Positions 1 to 7,231 of a stretch of DNA of 13,289 nucleotides are shown here, piece after piece. Position 1 is the stretch's first letter. Each line of letters opens with the position of its first letter. Made by a program: the position numbers and the translations under genes. This DNA is from Flavobacteriales bacterium UBA5422 (GTDB taxonomy: Bacteria; Bacteroidota; Bacteroidia; Flavobacteriales_D; Crocinitomicaceae). The notes under the pieces were generated by a model. It was not told the DNA's origin and did not search any database. It saw only the letters and a program-made list of their open reading frames with translations. Location of the stretch: contig DHNG01000001.1 in assembly GCA_002409405.1 (NCBI GenBank), forward strand, positions 1 through 13,289. Reading direction: 5' to 3'.

Positions 1-933
1 GTGGGGTATGATGATACTTCCGGACACGGACGACTGGATGCCCTGAAAGCACTGCAGTTGATTGAATACCCGAAGTACCAGATCATCCACCCGCAATCCG
101 CACCGACGCAAATTGAACTCGTTGAACACGATACGATTCATGTTTATTTGGAAGATCCGATTTATGCAGACATGAATGGTCCGATAGGTACTCATTTTGT
201 ATCTGCGCTGGAAATACCTTATAAAGTAGAAAAACGAAAGTACCAGTTGACCTATGATTTTTCAGAATACCTGCAACCACCGTTGAGTTCCTCTTCCGCG
301 GAACTACTCGATGTATGGATACGTTACAGCCAGACCAATTCATTGCGGGAATTACAAGATACAATCGATCAGGAAAATATACCCTTCTTTATTGACACGT
401 TTCAAATCGAACCAGATGCTGACATTATTCAAGTTGATCCTGTAACGGGTTTGATTACCTTAGAAGGATATTATTACCAGTTTTTGGGTTATTATGAAGA
501 TCAGATAGGACCTTTTCAGGGAGAATTGACTCCTGTTAATATATGGTATCCCATTAATCCCAATTTGCAAGCACCAAAAATGGCTTACAGTATTTACCTC
601 TACGACAGTCTGGCAACAGGAGTTGATTTTCCATGCGATTCGTTGAATTACCTTGTTGATGAATCAGTCGCTGTTACTTCTCTGGATCCGAATGATTATT
701 TAACGATTTCCCCCAATCCTGGTAATAATCATTTAATTATTGAGTCTAATTCAAATTATTTAATCAATCACATTTATATCATGGATCTATTTGGAAAGAT
801 TGTGGAAGAAAAAGAAATACAAAAAGAACATTCTGTTCGTATTGATACTAATACATTAGAAACAGGAATTTATACTGTCACCGTTCAATTAGACAACAAT
901 AAAATACTCACAAAAAAATGGATCAAGTTATGA
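1..933 (+). CDS. C-terminal part of a probable subtilisin-like (S8) T9SS-secreted protein
   Basis: The reading frame is open at the first base, so the gene begins before the window and only 310 codons are visible. The first visible residues, GYDDTSGHGRLDALKAL, resemble the closing helix of S8 subtilisin catalytic domains (typically GxGRxDAxxA). The catalytic Asp/His/Ser would lie upstream and cannot be checked. Residues about 30-225 form a beta-rich, aromatic-rich region of no recognised family. Residues about 230-310 are a T9SS type A sorting domain: ISPNP at 236-240, then the DLFGKIV and LETGIYTV patterns, and a basic WIKL end. From family knowledge such proteins cross the inner membrane by Sec, then pass through the T9SS pore and are released or anchored to surface lipopolysaccharide. 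The stop overlaps the next gene by ATGA, implying co-translation. The sorting-domain end is far more AT-rich than the start. The S8 assignment rests on a short match; the T9SS domain is secure. Confidence 0.8.
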   Translation: MGYDDTSGHGRLDALKALQLIEYPKYQIIHPQSAPTQIELVEHDTIHVYLEDPIYADMNGPIGTHFVSALEIPYKVEKRKYQLTYDFSEYLQPPLSSSSAELLDVWIRYSQTNSLRELQDTIDQENIPFFIDTFQIEPDADIIQVDPVTGLITLEGYYYQFLGYYEDQIGPFQGELTPVNIWYPINPNLQAPKMAYSIYLYDSLATGVDFPCDSLNYLVDESVAVTSLDPNDYLTISPNPGNNHLIIESNSNYLINHIYIMDLFGKIVEEKEIQKEHSVRIDTNTLETGIYTVTVQLDNNKILTKKWIKL

Positions 934-2180
934 AACTGTTATTTGCTTTTTTATTTATGATGTGTATCAGCGTAGGGCTTACACAAGAATGGCATAAATA
1001 CCATAGAAATGATGTCGGTTTTGCTTATGCTTTGACAGATCCCGATTACATTACGACATCGGGACGTCATTTTCGGATCAATCCATATGACAACTCTTTG
1101 TGGATGGTTTCTCAACATACTATTCAAACGATTGCATCAGATGGAACAAAACAATATTTTCATTTTACCAATACTCCAATTCTTGTTCCTCCTTATCGAT
1201 TGGTCACATTTGAATTTTTACCCAATAAAGTTTTTATACTGGACGAATACAATGGAATCTATTTGTATGAAAATGAAGAACTATCCGTATTGTATTCGAC
1301 TACTGGATTATGTAATGGAATAACAACTTATGGAGATTCTTTATTTATACTTAGAAATAATAATCCAATGGTAAAATGGACAGATCAAAATTTATACTAC
1401 TTGTTTTCAACTGGTACGGCAAGAAGAATAATTGTAAAAAATAATTGGTTTTGGATGGGTAGAAATTTTGGGACCTCAGGACTTTCTTTATATAATCAAA
1501 CAGGTATCCAATCCAGCTTTGATTATTCGTTGAGAATGGATCCGGGCAATTATGACTTCAAATTCTCTCCGCACCATGACACCCTCTACGTTGCAGGTAA
1601 CAAAGGATTGTCCCTGCTCCACAATCTCACGTTTTTTGACAGCATTGCACCGGACAACACCACCAACATGCCTCCGGGAGTTATCCTCGATTTTGAATTT
1701 GATGCCAATGACAACATTTGGGCATTGTTTGGTTCGGATGCACAAACACCAACATCCATCGCGCATTACGATCAGGCAACCAAAAACTGGGATGTCCATT
1801 ACGATACGGGAAATGCCAACCTGAATTTTGATACTTATTGCAGCATCGAACTGGATAACCTGGGGAACTTGTGGATGGTCAATCAAGCTTACATCCATGT
1901 ATTGGAATTGAGTACTCTTCCTGACTGGCTTTCAGTGAAACAACCGAAATTGGAAGCACGTGTTTCCATCTATCCCAACCCGGCAAAAGAAACTGTGTCT
2001 ATTGAAACAGATGTGATACTATCAGAAATGTATCTCACAGACCAACTGGGGAAACGCATTCGTACATTCAACCCGACAGAAAAGCAGTTTTCGGTAGCGG
2101 AGCTTCCTTCAGGGATGTATTTTGTAGAATTTGTGACTGAAAAAGGTGAAAAAAGTACGGTGAAATTGGTGAAGGAGTAG
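930..2180 (+). CDS. T9SS-sorted secreted protein with propeller-like repeats
   Basis: I choose the ATG at 930, not the one at 918, because it makes a four-base ATGA overlap with the upstream stop and places a clean signal peptide first (MKLLFAFLFMMCISVGLTQ, cleavage near residue 19). The mature protein has repeated patterns such as FDANDNIWAL (about 257-266) and LDNLGNLWMV (about 308-317). These resemble two-component-regulator propeller or other beta-propeller blades, so a propeller fold is inferred. Residues about 340-416 form a T9SS sorting domain with IYPNP at 347-351 and the LPSGMYFVEF pattern. The protein is therefore likely exported by Sec and moved to the surface by T9SS. It is the last gene of the plus-strand unit and meets the ZIP gene tail to tail with nine bases between. 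Composition jumps from roughly 20-25% GC to about 50% GC near base 1540, inside this gene. The substrate or binding role is unknown. Confidence 0.85.
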   Translation: MKLLFAFLFMMCISVGLTQEWHKYHRNDVGFAYALTDPDYITTSGRHFRINPYDNSLWMVSQHTIQTIASDGTKQYFHFTNTPILVPPYRLVTFEFLPNKVFILDEYNGIYLYENEELSVLYSTTGLCNGITTYGDSLFILRNNNPMVKWTDQNLYYLFSTGTARRIIVKNNWFWMGRNFGTSGLSLYNQTGIQSSFDYSLRMDPGNYDFKFSPHHDTLYVAGNKGLSLLHNLTFFDSIAPDNTTNMPPGVILDFEFDANDNIWALFGSDAQTPTSIAHYDQATKNWDVHYDTGNANLNFDTYCSIELDNLGNLWMVNQAYIHVLELSTLPDWLSVKQPKLEARVSIYPNPAKETVSIETDVILSEMYLTDQLGKRIRTFNPTEKQFSVAELPSGMYFVEFVTEKGEKSTVKLVKE

Positions 2181-2189
2181 TACCTTCTA

Positions 2190-2924
2190 TCAATGTACAA
2201 ATACGGCGACGATAAATCCTACCAGAATACTGATGAGCTTAATAAAATTAAACTTGTGATTTTCACTCGTTTCAAAAATAATCGTTGTGGAAATGTGCAG
2301 GAACATTCCGACCACTATTGCCAAAATGATATCAAAATTCAGGGATGCAACCAACGATTCTGAAAGTAATCCTGTGATTAATCCCAATGGTGTTGTAACA
2401 GCAAACACGACCATGAGCAACCAGATGGTACTTTTCTTGATCTTTGACGCAACCAATAAGGTCATCAATGCAATGGAAACCGGAATCTGGTGGAAGATGA
2501 TTCCCATTAACAGGGTGTTTCCGGCTCCGTGGTGGTGGGTTGTCGCCAGTTCATATCCGGTGAACGGAGCTGCCAGTGGAATTCCTTCCAGAAACGAATG
2601 GATTCCCAAAGCGATCAGGATTCCCCAGGGAATTTTTCCTTCGTGGTGATGGTGAATATGTCCGTGCTCAATTCCTCCGGAGAAAAATTCAAGCAATAAT
2701 TGAATCAGGAAGCCCAGCAGGATGTACAAGCCAATGTTGTGAAACGTGTGGTGGTACAATTCCGGGAGAAAATGAATAAATGCAATGGACAACAAGAATC
2801 CGCCACTGAAAGCAAGCAACATCTTGATGATCTTCTGCTTGTTGGCATGTTCCAATACGGCAACAAGAATTGCCCCTGAGAAAACAGATCCCAACAATGC
2901 TAAAATGGTTAGACTAATTTCCAT
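2190..2924 (-). CDS. ZIP-family divalent metal transporter
   Basis: The 244-residue product is strongly hydrophobic, with about eight membrane segments, and carries the two ZIP signatures: HSFLEGIPL in helix IV (residues about 109-117) and HQIPVSIAL in helix V (about 145-153). In the family the His and Glu residues of these helices line the metal site that moves zinc, and sometimes iron or manganese, into the cytoplasm. A histidine-rich loop (EHGHIHHHHEG, about 86-96) lies between helices III and IV, and a second cluster (THHHG) follows; such loops are common in ZIP proteins and may bind metal. I start at the ATG at 2924, whose A is the last base of the upstream TGA stop, rather than at the in-frame TTG three bases earlier. 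This overlap makes it translationally coupled to the methyltransferase. Metal specificity cannot be read from sequence. Confidence 0.92.
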   Translation of the reverse strand: MEISLTILALLGSVFSGAILVAVLEHANKQKIIKMLLAFSGGFLLSIAFIHFLPELYHHTFHNIGLYILLGFLIQLLLEFFSGGIEHGHIHHHHEGKIPWGILIALGIHSFLEGIPLAAPFTGYELATTHHHGAGNTLLMGIIFHQIPVSIALMTLLVASKIKKSTIWLLMVVFAVTTPLGLITGLLSESLVASLNFDIILAIVVGMFLHISTTIIFETSENHKFNFIKLISILVGFIVAVFVH

Positions 2925-3658
2925 CAACGTTTTCGTGCTAAAAGAATTAATCGATCGGATGTCGTTTCATCAAACTTACCCAGATCGAAGTTGCCAAAGG
3001 TACGAATTAAATCAAATCCGCAGGTGTCGAGCAGGGATGCAAAATCGGCTACCTGCAATGCCTGAACACGTTCCATGTAATTGTGTTCCTGTCCTTCTGC
3101 TTCGAAACGAATGTGTTTGAAAATATGTTGTCCGTCGTAGTTGCGCGTGATGTGGAATGTAATATCGTCTACTACTTTTGTTTCTTCTTTCACCAGGTTG
3201 GCAATCACTTTGGATGCATTCATAAAATCGATCAGCAAAACTCCTTGTGGATTCAGCATCTTATGAACAGCATGTAATACTTTTTTGTTGTCTTCTGAAG
3301 AATCAAAGTACCCGAAGCTGGTAAACAGATTAAAAACTCCGTCAAATCGTTCTCCGGGAATCACCTCACGCATATCGTGTACGCGAAATTGAAGCTGTTC
3401 GTTGCTGAAGTATTCTGCATGATCGATACTCTGAGGCGACAGGTCAACGCCCAACACTTCGTATCCATGGGTAAACAGGGTAATCGAATGCCGTCCTTTT
3501 CCGCAAGCCAGATCCAGTACACGGCTGTGCGGAGGCAGCTGAATGTAGTCAACCAGATTGCCGATAAACCGTTCCGCTTCTTTGTTGTCCCTGTTTTTAT
3601 AGAGGGTATGATAATAACTTGTGTCGAACCAGGATTCAAACCAGTTTACATTTTCCAT
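2924..3658 (-). CDS. Class I SAM-dependent methyltransferase
   Basis: The 244-residue soluble protein has the Rossmann-fold methyltransferase core. Motif I is VLDLACGKGRHS (residues about 47-58), which binds S-adenosylmethionine. The acidic end of strand 2 follows in VLGVDLSPQSI (about 68-78), and a motif IV-like stretch lies around GVFNLFTSFGYF (107-118). The N-terminus (WFESWFDTSYYHTLYKNRD) is a pattern I recognise from small methyltransferases of Bacteroidota and supports this ATG as the true start. The substrate is unknown. The stop overlaps the start of the ZIP transporter by one base, so the two are made from one mRNA, though their functional link is not obvious. The ATG lies only five bases after a consensus -7 promoter element, so the mRNA may be leaderless or nearly so. 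Confidence 0.9.
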   Translation of the reverse strand: MENVNWFESWFDTSYYHTLYKNRDNKEAERFIGNLVDYIQLPPHSRVLDLACGKGRHSITLFTHGYEVLGVDLSPQSIDHAEYFSNEQLQFRVHDMREVIPGERFDGVFNLFTSFGYFDSSEDNKKVLHAVHKMLNPQGVLLIDFMNASKVIANLVKEETKVVDDITFHITRNYDGQHIFKHIRFEAEGQEHNYMERVQALQVADFASLLDTCGFDLIRTFGNFDLGKFDETTSDRLILLARKR

Positions 3659-3663
3659 ACCTG

Positions 3664-3694
3664 CAAAGATAGTTGATTCTTGCGGATTGATAAA
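3664..3694 (-). promoter_or_regulatory. Bacteroidota-type promoter of the methyltransferase-ZIP operon
   Basis: On the minus strand, TATCTTTG (3671-3664) matches the -7 consensus TAnnTTTG exactly. TTTA (3694-3691) differs by one base from the -33 element TTTG and sits at the expected 19-base spacing. The start codon begins five bases after the -7 element. The promoter lies in the 53-base gap after the DUF1501 gene, so the operon can be transcribed independently of it. Confidence 0.65.
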
Positions 3695-3711
3695 TCGATG
3701 CTGTTCGAAAA

Positions 3712-5268
3712 TTAGTCAACGATGATTAACTTCACTGCTTTCACTGCTTTACGTGAATGGAGACGAACGGTGTAGAATCCGGCTTTCAGCGCGTACGTTT
3801 CAATCGGAATGGTTTGTTCACCACTGAGTGTTCTTCCGGAGAATGGTTCAATCACAGTTCTTCCGTTCATATCAATTACCTGCAGGGTATAGCTATCTCC
3901 ATCTGCTTCAAACCGGAGATTTGCTTTGTCAGTTGCCGGGTTCGGAAACAGTGTTAATCCGTCCTTGTTTTTCGACAGGTCATCTACACCAAGGTTGCAA
4001 GCACCCAGGAGATTGATGTATTGAACAGTGTGTTCAAACAGTGGCTCAATGTCAGATTCTGAAACAAGAAACCAGTCTTTTAGCAGAGAAGCGTACACAT
4101 CTCTGAAATCAATTTGCATCGGAACAGCCTCCTGGTTTTCGATTGTATCGGAAATCACCGGATTGGGACCAATGACCTGTGAACTGATACATTCTCCGAA
4201 CAGGAACATAGGTGCAGCATCTCCGTGATCGGTTCCCCGGGATGCATTGGAAGCCACCTGACGACCAAATTCAGAAAACGTAAATCCGGCCACACGGTGA
4301 GAAAGTCCGAGTAAATTCAAGTCGTCCTGGAATGCTGCAAGCGCGTCCGAAAGTGTTTTCATCAGCTCGGCGTGTCTTCCGGTCAATACACTGGTGGAAG
4401 ATACCTGCGCATTGTGCGTATCAAATCCATCCAGGTTCAGGATGTATACTTTTGTTTTCAACCCACCGGAGATCATTTGTGCCACGTACCTTAGTTGTAC
4501 AGCGATCGGGTTATTGTCATCGTACAATGCCGACAGCGTATTTCCTGCATTGGCAGCAGCATTGATCTGGCTTCCGTAAGCATTTGACTGCATGATCAGG
4601 TTGCTCAGATACGCCATGTGCGAACCAAAATACGTTCCGTCGTCCAGTCCCTGATTTTCCGTAAGGTTGTAAGCGTCAAACGGATTTGAAACCGCATGGG
4701 AGAAATTGGAAAGCAAGCCCTGACAGGTTTCTGAAACACTGTATCCCATACTGATCGCAAAGGGATCCGGGTAATCTTCGTTTGGATAGTCATCCGGGTA
4801 TCCGGGATATTTTTCATCAAAATAACGTCCCAGCCATCCGGAATGTTCAAACGGATCCATTTTCCCTGTACTCCAGATATCCATGGAACGAAAATGCGAG
4901 CGGTTTTGATCGGGATAACCAACATTCTGAATGATTCCAAGTTGTCCGCCTTCAAACATGTTTTTCATCCCGGCCATACTGGGGTGCAGTGCCAGGTTAT
5001 TCTGATTCAAATCCAGCAATTGGTTTTCAGGGATGAGAATGTTCTGTCGCTGAATGACCAGGTTGTCGTACTGATCAATCGGAATGACTGTATTTAACCC
5101 ATCATTTCCTCCATTCAGACGAACGATCACCAATACACGATCCTCAGCACTTTTATTGTAGTTGAATAACTTCTTCTGAATCGGTTGATACTTGATATTA
5201 TTTAAAACGATTGGCATTCCTGCCACCGCAATACCTACATTTTTTACGAATGTTCTTCTCTTAATCAT
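3712..5268 (-). CDS. DUF1501 protein with Tat-like signal and T9SS sorting domain
   Basis: DUF1501 proteins are exported and related to the alkaline phosphatase/sulfatase fold; their reaction is not established. Family patterns visible here are VRLNGGNDGLNT (about 49-60), HFRSMDIW (125-132), NLDGFDTH (278-285), FSEFGRQV (331-338) and GTDHG (345-349). The Asp and His of the last motifs are plausible metal ligands by analogy. The N-terminus KRRTFVKNVGIAVAG has a twin-arginine pair, F two residues on and a hydrophobic stretch, which looks like a Tat signal. The C-terminus (about 437-518) is a T9SS sorting domain with FPNP at 441-444 and LKAGFYTVRL. A tyrosine- and proline-rich acidic insert sits at about 154-169. 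Downstream of DUF1800 by 12 bases, it is very likely in one operon with it; the two families are frequent neighbours. No terminator is evident after the gene. Confidence 0.92.
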   Translation of the reverse strand: MIKRRTFVKNVGIAVAGMPIVLNNIKYQPIQKKLFNYNKSAEDRVLVIVRLNGGNDGLNTVIPIDQYDNLVIQRQNILIPENQLLDLNQNNLALHPSMAGMKNMFEGGQLGIIQNVGYPDQNRSHFRSMDIWSTGKMDPFEHSGWLGRYFDEKYPGYPDDYPNEDYPDPFAISMGYSVSETCQGLLSNFSHAVSNPFDAYNLTENQGLDDGTYFGSHMAYLSNLIMQSNAYGSQINAAANAGNTLSALYDDNNPIAVQLRYVAQMISGGLKTKVYILNLDGFDTHNAQVSSTSVLTGRHAELMKTLSDALAAFQDDLNLLGLSHRVAGFTFSEFGRQVASNASRGTDHGDAAPMFLFGECISSQVIGPNPVISDTIENQEAVPMQIDFRDVYASLLKDWFLVSESDIEPLFEHTVQYINLLGACNLGVDDLSKNKDGLTLFPNPATDKANLRFEADGDSYTLQVIDMNGRTVIEPFSGRTLSGEQTIPIETYALKAGFYTVRLHSRKAVKAVKLIIVD

Positions 5269-5280
5269 AAGTAGTTGTAA

Positions 5281-6897
5281 TTATACCGTATGGTATTCCG
5301 GCATTTGAAATAATTGAAACAAGGTTAATTCCACTTTTTGCTGAATTGGCAAATAGTACGTCGGATCGGTCGGTGCGGCCAGGTATTCATTGTATTGAAT
5401 CGTCCATTCGAAATCCGGTTGCCCTCCCAGCAGGATGAACTTCAGGATTTGTCGCTGTGCAGCCGAAATCGGTTTTGGCAGGAACACACGAATGATATCG
5501 TCAATCACATTGTTGGCATTTGCAGGGTTTGAAAGACCGTTTAAGAACGGAATGGTCTGAATTTTCAAAAACTCCCCGTTGACATCCAGTCCGGTTGCCA
5601 GGGTGAAATAGTATGCCAGCCACGTTCTGTTTTTCAGGTGTGTGGAATTGACCCATAATTTTGTAAAGTTGGGCGCCTGGTAATAAGCAGGCCATCCGGA
5701 AACAGAAGGAGGTGTTCCGTATCCTTGCCCCATGGTATCTCCAAGGTAATACAATGTGATGTACATATCGGAGGTTGTTGCCAAATCGAAATTGATTGTT
5801 GTTCCCGTACAATTGAACATCGAAAACAGCATCTCAAGCGGACTTCTGATCGCTGATCCGACCAGATTGGCATCATAAAAATGCTGTGATTTCAACAATG
5901 CTTCAACAACCGGTTGAATCTCATAATCGCTTGCAATCATGATTGCAGCCATCGCGGGAATGATGTTTTGCTCGACTTCTTCTGTCAGTTCGTGGTTGAC
6001 AAAAAAGCGGTACAATTTTCGGGAAATGAAATAGGCAACTTCATTCTGCTGAAACACCACATCGATGTAATTGGAGTATTCCGCCGGTCCGGCGCTTGCA
6101 ATCACTTCACTGTTGAAATGATAGGACAATTGCTTGGTTGAATTATCGTGGTACAACGGCACATAAATCGTGTTTACCGAGGTGTGGGTATCACTTCTCA
6201 ATCCTTCTACTGTGTAACCTGTAAAAATTTTCGCTCCGGCTGCTACGTCTTCTTCCGTGTAATTGGAATAATCTCCCGGTCCGATCTGAATGCCTTTCCC
6301 GATGGTGTACAATTCGAGAAACTCACGGGCATAGTTTTCATTCGGCGAATAAAAGGTATTGGTTGCTCCATTGAGGAATTCCAGCATATTGGTGTTGTTG
6401 GTCATTTCTTTGATCAGTGTCTTGAAATTTCCCAATGCGTGTTGCCGGATTAAATCAAAGTAATTATAAGAAGACCGCTGGTCAAATGACAAGATTGCCG
6501 CAAAGTGATTGTGCCAGAAGAAGCACATTTTTTCGGCAATGCTCATTCCTTCATTATTGATGCGGTACATCAGCCATGCTCCCAGTGATTTCGCCCGTGC
6601 TGTATCACATTCCTGCGCTGCTTCAATGTCTGTCGGGTAAGGTGAATTCTGCCAGGGCTGTCCGAATGTCGCAATTGTTTCTGCCGGGTCATAGGTCAAC
6701 GGTTGTCCGATTGCCGGAATTGCCATCAGTTGCGTAATTGCTGCGTCCAGTCCGGCAGACGTTACCTGATTGATCTGTTGAAATGACGGACCAAAAAGCG
6801 ACCGGCGCAGTAAATGGGATGCTTGCACATTTGTCCACGCTCCCGTGTACGGCGCAAGACTATGATTAGTCGGCGGATTGATAACAGAACTAGGCAT
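5281..6897 (-). CDS. DUF1800 family protein
   Basis: The 538-residue protein carries the conserved DUF1800 patterns in order: HLLRRSLFGPS (28-38), FFWHNHFA (126-133), REFLELYTIGKG (191-202), IFTGYTV (224-230), LLKSQHFY (334-341) and GWPAYYQAPN...WVNSTHLKNR (401-424). The family is largely helical, is usually encoded beside DUF1501, and has no established biochemical function. No signal peptide is visible at this N-terminus, which begins with a polar, proline-containing stretch (MPSSVINPPTNHSLAPYTGAW). No T9SS sorting domain ends the protein either. It may therefore stay inside the cell, or travel with its exported partner. The ATG is the first in frame and gives a complete N-terminal motif. 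The gene is first in its operon and has its own candidate promoter 21 bases upstream. Confidence 0.9.
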   Translation of the reverse strand: MPSSVINPPTNHSLAPYTGAWTNVQASHLLRRSLFGPSFQQINQVTSAGLDAAITQLMAIPAIGQPLTYDPAETIATFGQPWQNSPYPTDIEAAQECDTARAKSLGAWLMYRINNEGMSIAEKMCFFWHNHFAAILSFDQRSSYNYFDLIRQHALGNFKTLIKEMTNNTNMLEFLNGATNTFYSPNENYAREFLELYTIGKGIQIGPGDYSNYTEEDVAAGAKIFTGYTVEGLRSDTHTSVNTIYVPLYHDNSTKQLSYHFNSEVIASAGPAEYSNYIDVVFQQNEVAYFISRKLYRFFVNHELTEEVEQNIIPAMAAIMIASDYEIQPVVEALLKSQHFYDANLVGSAIRSPLEMLFSMFNCTGTTINFDLATTSDMYITLYYLGDTMGQGYGTPPSVSGWPAYYQAPNFTKLWVNSTHLKNRTWLAYYFTLATGLDVNGEFLKIQTIPFLNGLSNPANANNVIDDIIRVFLPKPISAAQRQILKFILLGGQPDFEWTIQYNEYLAAPTDPTYYLPIQQKVELTLFQLFQMPEYHTV

Positions 6898-6918
6898 ATA
6901 GAATTAGTTTTTGAGAAT

Positions 6919-6948
6919 CTAAGATATTACTTTTTGTTATCCGACAAC
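6919..6948 (-). promoter_or_regulatory. Candidate promoter of the DUF1800-DUF1501 operon
   Basis: On the minus strand TATCTTAG (6926-6919) matches TAnnTTTG at all but one position. GTTG (6948-6945) lies 18 bases upstream as a possible -33 element. The start codon is 21 bases downstream of the -7 element. Both elements are imperfect, so this is a moderate call supported mainly by position; it diverges from the tRNA-Lys promoter. Confidence 0.35.
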
Positions 6949-6998
6949 GTATGCAAGCCAATTTTTTTGGAGCATAAATGAAGAAAAACACATTAAAA

Positions 6999-7029
6999 TT
7001 TGCACAACGAAATAAAATCACTACTTTTG
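6999..7029 (+). promoter_or_regulatory. Consensus Bacteroidota promoter of tRNA-Lys
   Basis: TTTG at 6999-7002, a 19-base spacer, then TACTTTTG at 7022-7029 match the Bacteroidota housekeeping promoter (TTTG-N19-TAnnTTTG) at every defined position. Transcription would begin around 7033-7037, leaving a 5' leader of about 35 bases to be removed by RNase P before the tRNA at 7070. Confidence 0.8.
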
Positions 7030-7069
7030 CACCCGCAATTGAATTTTTTCATGCGCACTTGAAATAGAT

Positions 7070-7142
7070 GATTCCGTAGCTCAGCTGGTAGAGCAATACA
7101 CTTTTAATGTATGGGCCCTGGGTTCGAATCCCAGCGGGATCA
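7070..7142 (+). tRNA. tRNA-Lys (anticodon UUU)
   Basis: A full cloverleaf folds by eye. The acceptor arms are 7070-7076 and 7135-7141 (seven pairs including one T-G), with discriminator A at 7142. The D stem GCTC/GAGC is 7079-7082 and 7091-7094. The anticodon stem ATACA/TGTAT is 7096-7100 and 7108-7112, with the loop CTTTTAA giving anticodon TTT at 7103-7105. The T stem CTGGG/CCCAG is 7118-7122 and 7130-7134, with the loop TTCGAAT. It decodes AAA and AAG lysine codons. The 3' CCA is not encoded (CTC follows) and must be added after transcription. There is no intron and no neighbouring tRNA. Confidence 0.97.
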
Positions 7143-7149
7143 CTCTGAT

Positions 7150-7179
7150 AAAAAGCATTCGCGAAGCGAGTGCTTTTTT
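7150..7179 (+). terminator. Intrinsic terminator of tRNA-Lys
   Basis: A 13-pair hairpin (7150-7162 with 7166-7178, one T-G pair) closes on a GAA loop. Its outer pairs are A-T, so the 3' arm ends in six T residues (7174-7179). It starts eight bases after the tRNA. Read on the minus strand it also ends in T residues, so it may act in both directions. Confidence 0.85.
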
Positions 7180-7231
7180 CGTTTAAAGCGAACTGAACTT
7201 GTTCAAGTGAGCGATAAACGAAAAAAGCACT
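7169..7231. repeat. 17-bp perfect inverted repeat linking two terminator hairpins
   Basis: AGTGCTTTTTTCGTTTA (7169-7185) is the exact reverse complement of 7215-7231, with 29 bases between. The inner space contains a short dyad (TGAAC at 7194-7198 with GTTCA at 7201-7205). The left arm shares bases with the 3' arm of the tRNA terminator, and the right arm with the 5' arm of the next hairpin, so these pairings exclude one another. Confidence 0.8.

Noticed and set aside
1488..1898. 136-codon open frame on the minus strand inside the second T9SS gene
   Set aside because: It lies antisense to a well-supported coding region with a T9SS domain, and the translation shows no domain or signal.
2171..2187. 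GAAGG/CCTTC dyad between the convergent T9SS and ZIP genes, as a bidirectional terminator
   Set aside because: Only five pairs around a seven-base loop and no T tract; too weak to call.
2287..2649. 120-codon plus-strand frame opposite the ZIP gene
   Set aside because: The opposite strand encodes clear ZIP motifs; this frame has no recognisable features.
4605..4955. 116-codon minus-strand frame inside the DUF1501 gene
   Set aside because: It is a shifted frame of a confirmed gene on the same strand; low-complexity, unconvincing translation.
5501..5812. 103-codon minus-strand frame inside the DUF1800 gene
   Set aside because: It is a shifted frame of a gene with conserved DUF1800 motifs on both sides.
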